Positions 29,954 through 42,015 of a stretch of 64,000 nucleotides of DNA are shown here, in pieces. The notes below the pieces were generated by a model. The model saw only the letters and a program-made list of their open reading frames with translations, had not been told where the DNA came from and did not search any database. Positions within the stretch are counted from its first letter, which is position 1, and each line of letters opens with the position of its first letter. The stretch comes from Jaminaea rosea (Eukaryota > Basidiomycota > Exobasidiomycetes > Microstromatales): positions 620,001-684,000 of the forward strand of contig NW_020289977.1 in the NCBI RefSeq assembly GCF_003144245.1. Reading direction: 5' to 3'. A program made the translations under genes and the position numbers.

Positions 29954-30172
29954 TGACGGTGATATGCTGAGACGATGGCTGACGGATACGATGGATTGGC
30001 GTCGAGGGGAACGAGATGCGCCTTGTCCTTTTCGCTCTCTCTCACATCCAAAATCTCGAGTCGAGCAGCGGACACGGAAGCGCGCCTCGAGTGGAGTCAT
30101 TCCAATCAAGCCGCCTTGACTACTTCGCAACTCAGCCTTGGATCCTGCCCAACATCAACGAGGCAAGCAAGC

Positions 30173-31873
30173 ATGGCAAGCTCAAAAATGGCCTCGGGTG
30201 GGCACAACATTAGGCCTGTGCGCAGCATACTGGACTCGGATCTCTACAAGTTGTGCGTGTTTATCGCCTTCAGCCCGCTCAACTCTGCATTTACTCAACT
30301 CTCTTCCCCCCCTTCCTGATCAGCACGATGCAACAAGCCATCCTTCTTTCGACCCTCGAAGACCCACCAGTCTCCTATCGCTTCACAAACCGTTCAAAGA
30401 ACATGAAATTTACGCGCCGATGTGTCGAGCAGATTCAACGCTGCATTGACGGGCTGTCGCAGCTGGCCCTCAGCGACGAGGAACGCAACTGGCTCGCAAC
30501 CAGGTGCCCCTACTTTCGAGAGGAGTATCTATCCCACTTGGCGCAATTCAGATTCAGGCCAAAGGAGCAGGTCGAGTTGCGCTTCGTTCCCGACAGCGAC
30601 GACGAGGGCAGGGGCGACATAGAACTCTCCGTACAGGGGAAATGGTCGGAGGTCATCCTCTACGAGGTGCCCCTCATGAGCATCGTTTCCGAGATGTACT
30701 TCCGCATCGTCGATACCGATTGGAAGATGGAGGGGCAGAGAACGCTAGCAAAGGAAAAGGCAAGGCGACTCGTCAAGGCAGGCATCAGATTCTCTGAATT
30801 TGGCTCACGCAGAAGGAGGTCGTACGACTCGCACAAGTACTGCATCGAGGGACTAATGGCCGGGCAGGCGCAGGAGGAGAGCGCTGCTGCACATGCCGCC
30901 TCGTCATCTTCCTCAATCGCCAATGAAGGCTTCTCTGCTCCCTCTCAGCCCAGCACTGCCGGCGCACTAGGCAAGCTCTTGGGTACCAGCAATGTTCACT
31001 TCGCCCAACTCTACGACCTCACACCAATGGGCACTGTCGCTCATGAATGGACGATGGCCATTGCCGCGCTAGAAGGGTACGACCACGCAAACTTGAACTC
31101 CCTGCAATACTGGGATCAAGTCTATTCCTCTCCCTCTTTCGTTCCCAACTCCCCCGCGCACGACCTCACCATCGCCCTCACCGACACATTCTCCACCAGC
31201 GTCTTCTTTGGTGATCTTTTGAGCACAAACGAGGGGAAGGAGATTGCAAAGAGATGGAGAGGACTGAGGCAGGATAGTGGAGACAGTAAAGCCTTTGCCT
31301 GGAGGGCAAGGGATGTCTACAATGGCTTGGGGGTCGACCCAAGGAGCAAAGTGGTAATCTACTCGGACGGATTGGATGTGGATCGATGCGTTGATTTGCA
31401 GGAGTATTCTAGGGAGATCGGCATCGGGGCTGGATTCGGTGAGCAGGCATGAATGAGGATGAGAGTACAAAGAGGCGTTGATTGGCTAATGACGATACTC
31501 TCCATCTTTCGCACCAGGCATCGGCACCTTCTTGACCAACGACTTCCGCCAATCAACCCCATCACCAGACGACTTGCAAGACCCGGATGGTCCGCCGCCC
31601 TCCTCAGACCTTCCAGTGTCCAAGCCCCTCAACATCGTCATCAAGCTCTCCACTGTCAAAGATCGTGCGGCCGTTAAGATCAGCGACGAGTTGACCAAAA
31701 ACACCGGGGATGCCCACGAGATAGAGATGGTCAAGAGGAGGTTCGGCTTGACGCAGGAGGCGATGGAGAATGGAGATCAGCCGGCGGGGGTGACTGGTCA
31801 GGAGGAAACTGTTGTCAAGGTGGGGAGGAGGCAGGGCGAGGAGGATGACAAAGTACCTGTGGAGGATGCTTGA
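30173..31873 (+). CDS. NPT1: Nicotinate phosphoribosyltransferase (Npt1)
   Basis: Three exons, 30173-30252, 30324-31438 and 31518-31873 (introns 71 and 79 nt), give 516 residues. The enzyme converts nicotinate and PRPP to nicotinate mononucleotide, the entry step of NAD+ salvage, using ATP. Conserved blocks: SILDSDLYK-FTMQQAIL across the first splice, VSYRFTNRS, FSEFGSRRRRSYDSH, TSNVHFAQLYDLTPMGTVAHEW with the phosphorylated-His-type motif, WRGLRQDSGDS, VVIYSDGLDVDR and GAGFGIGTFLTNDF across the second splice. The C-terminal tail is Glu/Lys-rich. A Ser/Ala-rich insert (about residue 210-240) interrupts the central part. ATG 30173 is the first of two in-frame Met codons (MASSKM). Confidence 0.95.
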
Positions 31874-31944
31874 GAGGAGAGACGTCACCCAGTCATTGCG
31901 AGAGAAGCTGAATGATATCATTTGACTGGAATGCGGAAGCTACA

Positions 31945-34509
31945 TCAAGCAACCTTTTGCTTCTTGGCCTGAGGAGCCTCAGCTCCCTCTGCCTCGGCTT
32001 TGGCCTGCTTGCGCGCCTTCTTCTCTTCCTTGCGACGTCGCTTGTCTTCCTTGCTTTCCTCATTCTCCTCGCCGTTGCGATTCGGCTGCTCCAATTTGAC
32101 AGCTTTCTGCTCCACAGCGTCGGCTGACGCAATGCTGCCGTTCACAGCAGGAGTAGAGACAGGCAGTGGGCTGCCTTCTGCCGAAGACTGACCTTCAGCA
32201 GCTGCCTTGGCAGCCTTTGCCCTTTCCTTCTTGCCCATCCTCTTCTTTGCTGGCGGTCTTTCCCCACCGTCTGCACCATCCGCCTTCCTCTTCTTGTACC
32301 CGCTATCCCTCACCCTACCCTCGAGTGCTGCAGCCCCAGCATCCTCCTCGCCTCTGTCAAGCTTCCTCCTGAACTCCTTGAGCCGGCGATTGAGCTCCTT
32401 CGACCTCTTGCCCTCCATCCTCTCCGCACCCCTTCTGTAAGGCTGCATCTGCTTCAAGCCAACGACATCGTTGAGGTCCTTGTCGTCGGCAAGCAGGATT
32501 TCCACGGCGGACATGCCGTAATTCGTCTTAGGGACGGTGGTGTAGTGGAAGCGCGTAGGAAGGTCGCCGCCGATCACGTCTTCGTAGTCTAGGTCGCGGT
32601 ACTGTTCAACGAGGCGGGCAGCCGCAGCTTTGCGCTCTGCGTCAGTCTGAGGAAGCGGTTCGACGGGGCCTGTCGAGGAGGAGGCGATAGGGTCGACGGT
32701 AGTAGTAGCGCCAGTCTTCTCTGCTCGCTTGGCCTTTTTCTTGAGCTTCTTGCGCTCCTTCTTTGAAAGCTTCCCGTCATCAGCAGCCTCATCGTCCACC
32801 TCGCCATCGGCACCATCGAGGAAGTCGGCATCCATGTCGAGGTCGCCCTTCTTACTCTTCTTGCCTTTAGTCTTCTTCCCACTTGCTGTAGCTTCTGCTT
32901 CCTCCTTCTCTTCATCCGCTAGGATGTCGTCGATATCAATATCGTCCGCCCAAGTTGGCTTGCCTCCCTCGCCCATGTCCACCCCGTCATCTCCCTCCTC
33001 GTCATAGTAGGCATCCCCGAATACCGCCATCATTCGGTCATGCGCTTCAGGATCAAAGTCGCCTTCCAACTTGTCGGGGTCGAAATCAATCCTGTGACTC
33101 CCAGCCGCCTCTCTCAATTGCTTCAACTTCTCCCTCAGACCTTTGCGCTGCAGATCTCTCATCCTATCCAGCTCCTGGCGCTTCGCAAGCTTCTCAGCCT
33201 CTTTACGAGCTTTGCGCTCCTCGCGTTCCTTCTTGCGCTTGTCCTCCACTCGACGAACAGAATTCTGCTGAGCGTCCTTGCCGCGGGCGTATGAGGTGAC
33301 TTGAGCGGGGGCAGCGCCGGCTTCTAGAGCCTCGTAGCGGAAATTGAAGGCTTGCTCGAAGGCTTCGGCTCGATTGTCGAAGTCATCTTCTTCATCGTCG
33401 TCGGACAGAAGCTGAGCCGCTTCGGCATCCCAGTCACGTGGTGCATCTCCGTTGACTGTGGCTTTGGCAGCGGTGGACGGTTGACCATTTTCATCCTCGC
33501 TCTCTTGCGGTCGCGCTGGACGACGCGTGAGCTTTGGCGCTGCGTGCGGCTTGTCCATCCATCCGCGGTTGAGTATGTAATTCATGAGAAAGTCCTCGTT
33601 GGACTGCGCCTCACTCTTGGCTGATTTGCGTTGCTTCTTCTCCTTCTTGATGCTTGTATCTGCGGCTGCTGTGCTCGGCTCTGTCTCTTGCTCGGCGGCG
33701 CTAGAAGATGGGCCCGCTGCTGGTGAAGATCCCGCGGCCTCGTATCGCAACGCCTCTCGAACAGCCTGTTGCGCCTTCTTGGATCCCAGATTGGCGAGCA
33801 GGTATTTTCTGTAGGCCTCTGGATCTTCCTCATTATCCTCGTCCCGACGGGTGAAAAAACCATCTGCCGCCTCGCTCTCCTCGTCATCTCCAATCGTATG
33901 GAAAGCCTGCGTGACCTGCTTCCGCAGGGCCTCCTGCTCCTGTACGTGGGACAGAGGTTGTTGGCCCTCTTGATCCTCGTCATCCATCTCGTCCTGCCTC
34001 GTTCTTGAGGTCGTCGCTTCCGCCAAAGCGGCTGCGGGGTCCTCTGCCGTCTTCATCAGGTCCCTCATCCTTTCCCTCTGGTAGTCGGCCAGCGTCACCT
34101 TCTTTCCCACCTTCTCACGCGTAGCTTTGGGGAGCAACGCCGAAGCAGCGGCGAGGGCCTTCTCCTCATCGAAGACGCGCTTCTCTGAATCGTAGATGGA
34201 AGCATCTCCGCTGCGGATCTTGGCCAGTGTACGCAAGATGGCAGCGTCCACCTCTGCTGTGACTTGCTCACCTTCTTCGTCTTCCGTCTCATTATCGCTC
34301 GAGTCGTCTTCGTCTTCATCATCATCATCGTCCCTCGCGACTCGATTGCCAGCAAGGATATCGGCGGCGGCAGCCCCGTACTTCTCTTGAAGGCGATGCA
34401 GTTCGGCTCGCTCATGGTTATGCTGGAAACGAGAGGCGTAGCCTTCATTGATGTTCAGAGTACCACTTCCTGAGGCTTCTGGCTCAGGACTGCCGCCGAA
34501 TAGGTCCAT
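31945..34509 (-). CDS. KRI1: Ribosome biogenesis protein Kri1
   Basis: Single exon, 854 residues. Kri1 is a nucleolar protein needed for early 40S assembly together with Krr1. It is highly charged. MDLFGGSPEPEASGSGTLNI leads to the N-terminal conserved part (LHRLQEKYG; VTLADYQRERM), and long Asp/Glu clusters and Lys/Arg blocks follow. In the centre is the Kri1 signature QSNEDFLMNYILNRGWMD and a helical Lys-rich region (RRVEDKRKKEREERKARKEA). The C-terminal Kri1 domain reads DLPTRFHYTTVPKTNYGMSA...ILLADDKDLNDVVGLKQMQPYRR. The end is Lys-rich, suited to nucleolar targeting. ATG 34509 is the first in frame. Confidence 0.93.
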   Translation of the reverse strand: MDLFGGSPEPEASGSGTLNINEGYASRFQHNHERAELHRLQEKYGAAAADILAGNRVARDDDDDEDEDDSSDNETEDEEGEQVTAEVDAAILRTLAKIRSGDASIYDSEKRVFDEEKALAAASALLPKATREKVGKKVTLADYQRERMRDLMKTAEDPAAALAEATTSRTRQDEMDDEDQEGQQPLSHVQEQEALRKQVTQAFHTIGDDEESEAADGFFTRRDEDNEEDPEAYRKYLLANLGSKKAQQAVREALRYEAAGSSPAAGPSSSAAEQETEPSTAAADTSIKKEKKQRKSAKSEAQSNEDFLMNYILNRGWMDKPHAAPKLTRRPARPQESEDENGQPSTAAKATVNGDAPRDWDAEAAQLLSDDDEEDDFDNRAEAFEQAFNFRYEALEAGAAPAQVTSYARGKDAQQNSVRRVEDKRKKEREERKARKEAEKLAKRQELDRMRDLQRKGLREKLKQLREAAGSHRIDFDPDKLEGDFDPEAHDRMMAVFGDAYYDEEGDDGVDMGEGGKPTWADDIDIDDILADEEKEEAEATASGKKTKGKKSKKGDLDMDADFLDGADGEVDDEAADDGKLSKKERKKLKKKAKRAEKTGATTTVDPIASSSTGPVEPLPQTDAERKAAAARLVEQYRDLDYEDVIGGDLPTRFHYTTVPKTNYGMSAVEILLADDKDLNDVVGLKQMQPYRRGAERMEGKRSKELNRRLKEFRRKLDRGEEDAGAAALEGRVRDSGYKKRKADGADGGERPPAKKRMGKKERAKAAKAAAEGQSSAEGSPLPVSTPAVNGSIASADAVEQKAVKLEQPNRNGEENEESKEDKRRRKEEKKARKQAKAEAEGAEAPQAKKQKVA

Positions 34510-35100
34510 GATGGTGATGCTGAGGGAGTGGCGTGAGGATAGGTGCAAAGAAGGAGCAAAGCTGCACTTCCGCTCCCTTTCCTTCGTAGACCAAAATTCT
34601 CGGTCGAGCGCTCAGAGACGCCCTGTTCCGGGCCACGTGGCCACGTCTTTCCTTGTGCAACTCTCCGTCTCATCACCGCTTTGTCTCAGTTCAGTCAGGT
34701 TCACTTGTCGATTCAATACTGAAAGACGTGGACGCCGTACATGGCAGCCGCTCGAGAAACAGCGAAAGTAGTGCGAGCTGGAAGGGCATCAAATGATTTG
34801 TCGCGAAAGAGTAAAAGCAAGGGGAGAGAGAGGGACAGAGTAGGCCCAACGGAGTGGCCGGTACGCGGAGAACAACGATGCGTAGATGACGCGGGTGAGA
34901 TGAGACAAGGTAGTAGCACTTAAGTGTTCGAGAGATGACTTGACAGATGAGACAGGAAAAAAGAAGGTGGAAGATGAGGCGTTAGAGCACCGCGCAGGTG
35001 CACACGGCGCTAGCAAGAAGCAGCAAGTAGCGGAGGATGAGAGGCGACCAAAGATGTCGAATGATGCCGCTGTGACGATGGATCTCCGCAGCAATCGCGT
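34510..35100. other. Intergenic region between the PAK kinase and KRI1
   Basis: These 591 bp separate the 3' end of the PAK gene (right) from the KRI1 start (left), both minus strand. They should hold the KRI1 promoter and the PAK 3' UTR. A GAGAGAGAGGGACAGAG purine tract near 34823 is the only low-complexity feature. No gene is supported. Confidence 0.4.
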
Positions 35101-37711
35101 CTACTTCTTGTTCTGATCTCTTGCCGCCTTGATGAGCGGAGCCAATGTCCTCAGATCCGCACATTTCGCCAAGAAGGGATGCCTGAGCATACCCGCTGCA
35201 TCAGGCCTCTTCTCGGCATCGACTTCCAAGCTCGAGTGGAGGAAGTCGAGGAAGCCTGGGGTGAGATTCTCGGGATTGTTGATCTTCGGCGTACCGTGTG
35301 TTGCAATGAGGTAGAGGGCACGGAGCGGGTTCTCGTTGAGGTAGGGAGGTTCGCCTTCCACCATTTCAATGCACATAATGCCGAGAGACCAGATGTCCAC
35401 CTGTGGGTGCGCAAGGACGAGGGGGGAGTGAATGTCAGTGGTCTCGCAGTCAATCTCGCCTCTCGTCTCCCGTGGTAGCACGCCTCACCTTCGGTCCATA
35501 CTCCTTGCGCGTGACGACTTCCGGAGCCATCCAGTACGGCGTCCCTACCATCGTGGTCCTCTTCGCATGCGCCTCACCAATCTGCGCACAGAAACCAAAG
35601 TCCGTCAACTTGATATCTCCCTCCATGCTCAGGAGAATATTGTCCGACTTGATGTCGCGATGGATGACGGCATGCTCGTGCAAATGCTTGAGCCCCTCCA
35701 ACACCTCACGGCTAACGGCTGCAATCTGGCCTTCAGTCATGATGTTGCAAGTAACGACGTCGGTGAGGGACCCGCCCTCCATGTACTCCATGACGACCCA
35801 GAGGTCCCCCTTGAAGAGGAACGAGTCGATGAAGTTGACAATGTTGCGATGTCGCGACTCTTTCATGACGAGAATTTCGTTGATAATGAGGTCCTTCTTG
35901 GGCTGCTGCTCGAGGTTCATCTGCTTGATCGCCACGCTCACATTTGTGCCGACTTGATAGGCCGTGTAAACGCCGCCAGAGGCCCCTTGCCCGATCTTGA
36001 CAAGGGAGCGGTACAGCTTTGTGGGGTCGGCATCGGTACAGATGGCTTGAAGGCGAGCTATCACCTCCGAGTCCTTCATTGTGCTCTTCTTGGTTTCTCG
36101 CCTGCGAGGCGCGGCACCTGGCCCACTGGAGCTACTTGCCGCTCCGCCGCTGCTCTTGGAGACCTTGGTTGAGCCTGAAAGCTGGGATGACGACGACGCG
36201 GCAGTAGGTGGAGCAGGAGCTTGCCGCGGTGGTGGCTGCATAGTGCCCTTGGTTGCCGCTGCTGTCGCTGCCGTCTGAGGTGAGGTCTTCTGCTGCGAGA
36301 GCCTTCGCACGAGCTTCTCGGCAGGTGATGGACCCTTGGAGGGGGGAGCTGGGGCTGGGCGAGATGGACCAGCTGTCATTGCTGCCTCAGAGGGTCTTCT
36401 TGATCCCGCTGGCGGAACTGGCGCTGCTCTTGGCTTCTCGTACTGTCCCCGCGCAGGTAGTGTGCCTGCTACGCCAGGAGCGCTCTCAACATTGGCAGGG
36501 TTGACCTTTCCCTGCTTTGCGTCACCAAACTTCTTCCAGACGGCATCCTCATCGCCGACGTGCTGAGTAGCATCTTGGTAGAAGGCAACAATGTCCATGA
36601 CCGCCTGTGGATTTGCTTCCTGATCTTGCTTGGAGATGCCCGAGTCCTGCAGGAGCTGCTGCCACTCGCGAGGCAGGCCAGTGAACTCGCCCGTGTCCGA
36701 GTTGAAGCCGACGTGGGTGAGATGAACGGGGTCGTACGGCGTCGAGATCTCAATCTTCTTCTGTGGCTGAGAGAAGACGTCGCTCATGCTGTTGACGAAG
36801 CCGCCAAAGACGCTCTTGAAAGTGTTGCGGCCCCCTCCTGCGCCAAAATCTCTGGAACGAGCAGATGATGCAGACGATGAAGGGCCGCCTCCCCCTGACC
36901 CGCTACCACCGCCGCCGCCGCCGCCCCCACTAGCAAAGTGCGCCTGCGCTCCCATTGACGGGCTGTGGTGATTGGAGCCAATTTTCGGTGAGCTTGGTGA
37001 AGAGCTGTCACCGCCGTGTGCCGAGTTACCAAGAGACATTGTCTGCAATGAGCCTGCGAGAGGAATATTCGAGGTCGACATTGATGGGCCGGTCATTGGA
37101 GGCGCGCCCAGTCGTACGCCAGGAGCTGCATGATGGCGATCGGCATCGGCCGTCATCGAACGCTGTGGTTCGGGAGGGGCAGGATGAGATGGTGTCACCG
37201 TGGTATAGCCGGCCTCGGGAGTAAATGGTAAGGAGTTCTGGCCAGTTGACTTGGCAGGTAAGCCGGACGATGAAGGATTAGCATAGTTGCGATACGAACC
37301 AGCGATGTACGAGGAACGTTGAGCGGCTGGCTTTACGGCGAATGACTCGGAGGGACGAACGAAGGCCGAAGTACTGGTATTGATGTTCGATGATCCAGGC
37401 GGTCGAGGTGCGCTGCGCTGAGGGACGAGATCGTGGCCGGAAGTAGATGAGGATGGTCCCGACGATGCGCCGCCATTGAGGGGTACATTTCCATTGGTAG
37501 CGTAGCCTGTGGAACCGGTCACACCGCTGACCTGGTCGGACGGCATTGCTGCTGCGTCGTCGGTGAAGTTGGCGATGGGCGAGTAGAGTTCCAGCAGCTG
37601 ATCTCTAGAGTCGCTCTTTGGCAGCTGAGAAGTGGATGCGCCCAGTGGCTGCTGGTATCCGTCGTCGGCCTCGCGAGGCGAATGCAGCGGTTGATGCGGT
37701 TGCCCTGACAT
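35101..37711 (-). CDS. p21-activated (PAK/Ste20-type) protein kinase
   Basis: Two exons, 37711-35489 and 35400-35101 (intron 88 nt), give 840 residues. PAKs act downstream of Cdc42/Rac in polarity and mating MAPK signalling. The N-terminal half is disordered, with Ser/Gly/Pro runs including an eight-Gly tract. A CRIB/PBD motif ([17 protein letters not shown], about residue 320) follows. The kinase domain (about 565-815) shows [40 protein letters not shown] and [11 protein letters not shown]. The second exon supplies [20 protein letters not shown]. No PH domain precedes the CRIB, which points to the Ste20/Smu1 class rather than Cla4. The C-terminus [15 protein letters not shown] resembles the Gbeta-binding motif of Ste20. 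Confidence 0.93.
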
Positions 37712-38720
37712 TGTAGAGTGACGTCAAGACACGGACAAGTTGGTCAAGAGGGTGGTGGTGTGGTGTGGAGTTGGTGTGGAAGCAATGCAGTGCAGATATG
37801 GCAGCAGCACCCAGCACGAGGGAGAGGAAGACGAGGCGGCAGCCGACGAAGCGGCAATGAAGTGATCTCTCTTTGGAGGAGCGGCCGTTGTCGATGCGAG
37901 CGATGACCAGAGGGCGAGGGTAGAAAGCGCCGTGATCCTCGTCGTCGTCGGCTTCGTTGTCGTGTCGTTGATTGCAACTCTACTTGCCGTCTAGCTTTTC
38001 GTTGGGCTCGCAGCCAGGAGGGGAGATGGACGAGTGGATGCGAAGAGGCAAAATGCGTTTGATGCCAGGCCGTCGTCGATCCCTCGTCTCGGCGGAGGCA
38101 GCCAGTCACACTGAGACCAGAGGGCGGACTGGCGGCGCTGGACAGACAGACCGTCTTAGTCTAAGGGGGGCCGGATGCAGGAGAGAGCAGACAAGCACCA
38201 GCGAGGGCAAAGGGAGTAGTCGAAGGGGTAGGTGATGCTGAGAGCGATAGTCTCAACAGATGGTGGGTAGGCAGGGTCACACCACACCACGCCACACCCA
38301 ATCAAGATTGCAGGGGTCCCCATATGTTATTCGGTCGACCCTGCGGATGTGATTGTCCACTTATCCTTGCCTCGAGGGCAGGCCACCTCGCCTCGGGGTA
38401 CGCTTCGTCGTGGTGATGCAAAGCAATGCCGAGCCGTAAGCGCCACTGCATGTTCTTGCTACCCATCATACGCCGTTGTCATCGGGAACGCAAGCCCCTG
38501 GCCCTTTGATGAGGCCCTCTTGATCGTTGGGACCGTGGCGGAAGGGCGAGATTGGACGTCAGCTTCCTCACCTCGGCCGAGACTGCCTCATCGAGAGAAC
38601 AACACTCGGGCGTGGAGGCGACGGAGGGCGTTGACCAACATTTCGCTTTCCTCTTCTTCCTAGCCAACTCTTTCTCGCTGCTGCTGCTGCTGCTGCTTTT
38701 TGCACGCCCTTCTCCTCGCC
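37712..38720. promoter_or_regulatory. Divergent intergenic region PAK kinase / CSE1
   Basis: This 1.0-kb stretch lies between divergent start codons. An ACCACACCACGCCACACCC run near 38281 and a (CTG)6 run at 38678-38695 just before the CSE1 ATG are visible. No coding sequence or RNA gene was recognised. Confidence 0.45.
38678..38695 (+). repeat. (CTG)6 microsatellite in the CSE1 leader
   Basis: Six CTG units end 25 nt before the CSE1 start codon, so they almost certainly lie in the 5' UTR. Length variation here could affect leader structure, but no effect can be read from the sequence. Confidence 0.8.
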
Positions 38721-41700
38721 ATGACAGACATCGGTCAGCTCTCGTCTCTACTGGAGAAGACGCTTGACACCAATCCGACGAATCGAGCTGGAGCTGAGCA
38801 GCAGCTTACGAGCCTATCAACGTCGAACCCTTCTCACATTTCGACGTTGCTCCAGATCATTGCGGCTGCAGAATCACCCATTCCCATTCGATTGGCAGCA
38901 GCGATCCATCTCAAGAACATCATTCGCTCAAGATGGGATGCCGATGATGCGCACGACGCAGGGCTGCCAGTTGTAGACGAAGGAGCCAAGGCTGCGCTGC
39001 GAGAGAATCTTCTTCCCCTCCTACTGTCGCTCTCTCACCTCAACAGCCCTGCGCCGCTCCCGCTGCGACTACAGCTCAACACATCGCTTTCCCTTGTAGC
39101 ATCACATGACTTTCCACGCCTCTGGACTGGCCTCTTGGACGATATCATCAGCAATGTAGCTTCGCCGAACGCAGACCTCGGCGTCGTCCAGGCTTGCTTC
39201 TCAACGCTGCATGAGGTGACAAAGAGCTGGAGAGGCCAGTTCAGGAGCGACAAGCTCTACGAGGAAATCAATTTTGTCCTGGGCAAGTTCGCGCCCCTTT
39301 GGTGGACTGGCATACAGGTGAGCAATTCGGAGAGCTGACAACTCTAATGACGATGGGCAGGCTAACTTTTAAAACATCGTATATGCAGGCCACTCATCAA
39401 GCTCTGCTCGACCCATCGACACCTGCTTCACAATTTGCGCCTCTGCTCAGCATCCTGCATACCTACATACTCCTCTTCTACGACCTCTCATGCCAGGACT
39501 TGCCGCCTCTCTTTGAAGACAACATCGCTCCCATCTCCGAGCTTCTCCTCCACTGGCTGTCATATACACCAGAATCGTCGCGCCTCCCACCCAATGACGA
39601 TGACGACAAGCCAGACGAGCTTACCAAAGTTCGCGCAGCAGTCTGCGAGGCCGCCGAGCTGTATGCACAGCGCTATCTCGACGCGTGGGAGCCGCAGGTG
39701 GCGGGCTTCGTCCAGGCGGTGTGGGAGATGCTGGGCAAGCTAGAGGGCAAGACGGGTGGAAAGTACGATGGCTTGCTGTCAAAAGCGCTCAGCTTTTTGA
39801 GCGTCATTGTACGACAGCCATCACTTCGGCACCTCTTCTCATCAGCAGAGGGAGGAGCTGGTGTGATGGAGTCCCTGGTGCAGCGCGTCATCCTGCCCAA
39901 TGTTGGCATGAAGGAGAGCGAAGAGTGAGTACGAAGGCGAGAATAGCAGATGCCTCGAAGCCATCTACTGACCAAGCTCCTTCCTCGCTCTTGCAGGGAA
40001 ATGTTCGAGGACGAGCCGCTTGCATGGGTCAAGCGCGAGGTTGAGGGAAGCACAGAGACGGACACTCCACGCCTCTCATCACTAGCGTTCCTGCGCTCTC
40101 TCCTCGAGCACTTCACGCAAGAGATCACCGGCATCATCTCAAGATACATTCAGACGTATCTTGAACAGTACACCGCCAACCCCCCGACCGAGTGGCGCAA
40201 AAAGGACGCAGCCATCTGGCTCATGACGGGCGTTGCGGCCAAGGGCTCCACTGGCCGACACGGCGTCTCGCAGGCATCTACGAACAGCCTCGTTGACGTG
40301 GTCGACTTCTTCTCCAATCACATTTTTGCCGATCTGCAAGCATCAGAGGGCAGCGTCAATCCTATCCTCAAGGTTGATGCTATCCGTTACCTACACACTT
40401 TCAGGAATCAGCTCACAAAAGAGCAGCTCCTCAGCGTCCTCCCTCTCCTCGTCCACCACCTGCAGAGCGACAATGTTGGTATCGCGACCTACGCCTCCAT
40501 CGCTGTCGAAAGCATCCTCGTCATCCGCGGCCCGAACAACTCTATGCTGTTCACACCGGAAGATGTCCAAACCTTCGCTGAGCCCACGCTCCTCGCCCTC
40601 TTCGGGAAGATCGAGGCTGGCGAGACGCCAGAGAAGGTCGCAGAGAACGAATTTTACATGAAAGGAGTCATGCGCGTCTTGACCACAGGACGTGAGCAGG
40701 TAGCAAGCAAGGTCCACTCGGTGCTCCTTGACCACCTCGCCAAGATCATCAGCATCATCGCCAAGAATCCTTCAAATCCACGCTTCTCCCAATTCGCTTT
40801 CGAGTCGGTGGCTGCGCTTGTGCGATACGCACTCGCGGCCGACCCGGCAAGCATTGCGCGATTCGAGGAGCTGCTCTTTCCCCCCTTTACAGCCATCCTT
40901 CAGCAGGAGGTAGCCGAATTTGTCCCTTTCGTCTTCCAGCTCCTCTCACAGCTGCTGGAAGCCCGCCAATCGCAGGATGGGCAGCTTCCAGCGTCGTACC
41001 AGAGCTTGCTGCCGTCACTGCTCACTCCGACGCTCTGGCAGTCAAGAGGCAATGTGCCCGCTCTCGTGCGCCTGATGCAGGCCTACCTCACCAAGGCGTC
41101 AGCGGCCATGGTGGCCAACAACCAGATCTCGCCCGTATTGGGCATCTACCAGCAGCTCATTGCGAGCAGGATCAACGATGAATTCGGCTTTGAGCTGATG
41201 CAAACCGTCTTCGAGACCGTCGACGAATCGGCATTGCAGCCCTTCAAGTCAGCAGTCATGACCCTCATGCTCACCCGTCTGCAAAACTCCCGCACGGACA
41301 AGTTCGTGCGCGGTTTTGTTGGCTTTGTGGCCTCCCTCGCCCTCATCAGGCGCAAAGGCAATACCTACCCCGAAGCCACCTTCCAAGCATTCGACTCTGT
41401 CCAGCCCGGCCTATTCACTCAGCTCGTGCAAGGTATCATCGCGGCAGAGGTGCCTAAGACGACCGCTCGACGCAAGCCCCTCGTGGTCGTCGGACTCGGT
41501 CGCCTCCTCACCGAGTCGCCCTCTATGCTTACTTCCGAAGCCCTCGCCCCTGTCTGGGCACCGCTACTGGGCGCCCTCGTCACCCTCTCCCGTGACTCGT
41601 CCATCGCAGCTAAGAGCATTGAAGCCCAACAAGCCGAGGCTGACGAGGTGTACGCGGAAGAATGGGAGGAGCAGAACACTTTCCAGGCTGGCTTCTCCAA

Positions 41701-41929
41701 GCTGGCAGCAAGTGCACCGAGAGGCACGGAGGCGAGGGACGTCGTTGCTGTCAGGGAGGTGATGGGAGCAGACTCCGGGAAGGATGTGGGGGAGTGGCTT
41801 GTTGAGCAGGTCGTCAAGGCGAGTCAAAGGCAGCCGGGCAGATTGCAGGGTTTGCTGGCGGGTATGGACCCGAAGGCGGGTCAGGCAATGCAGGCGATGC
41901 TGGCGCAGAAGGGCCTGAATATCGCGTAG
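38721..41929 (+). CDS. CSE1: Exportin-2 / importin-alpha re-exporter Cse1
   Basis: Three exons, 38721-39317, 39389-39924 and 39997-41929 (introns 71 and 72 nt), give 1021 residues, close to yeast Cse1 and human CAS (~960-970). Cse1 with RanGTP returns importin-alpha to the cytoplasm. The HEAT-repeat superhelix is recognisable: AAAIHLKNIIRSRW near the importin-beta N-terminal region, YDLSCQDLPPLFEDNIAP, the splice ESEE-MFEDEPLAWVKREVEGS, RKKDAAIWLMTGVAAKG, VDAIRYLHTFRNQLTKEQLL, AKNPSNPRFSQFAFESVAAL, PFVFQLLSQLLE and WQSRGNVPALVRLMQAYL. These blocks align along the whole length with CAS. A second possible acceptor for intron 1 (GGGCAG ending at 39360) would leave a 43-nt intron and break the frame. 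Confidence 0.96.
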
Positions 41930-42015
41930 ACAAGCGCAATGACAATGCTGTTAGTATGATTTCGGAACGTCTGCGTAGCTGCTACGACAATAGAATATCC
42001 GCCTCCAGTCGTTGT

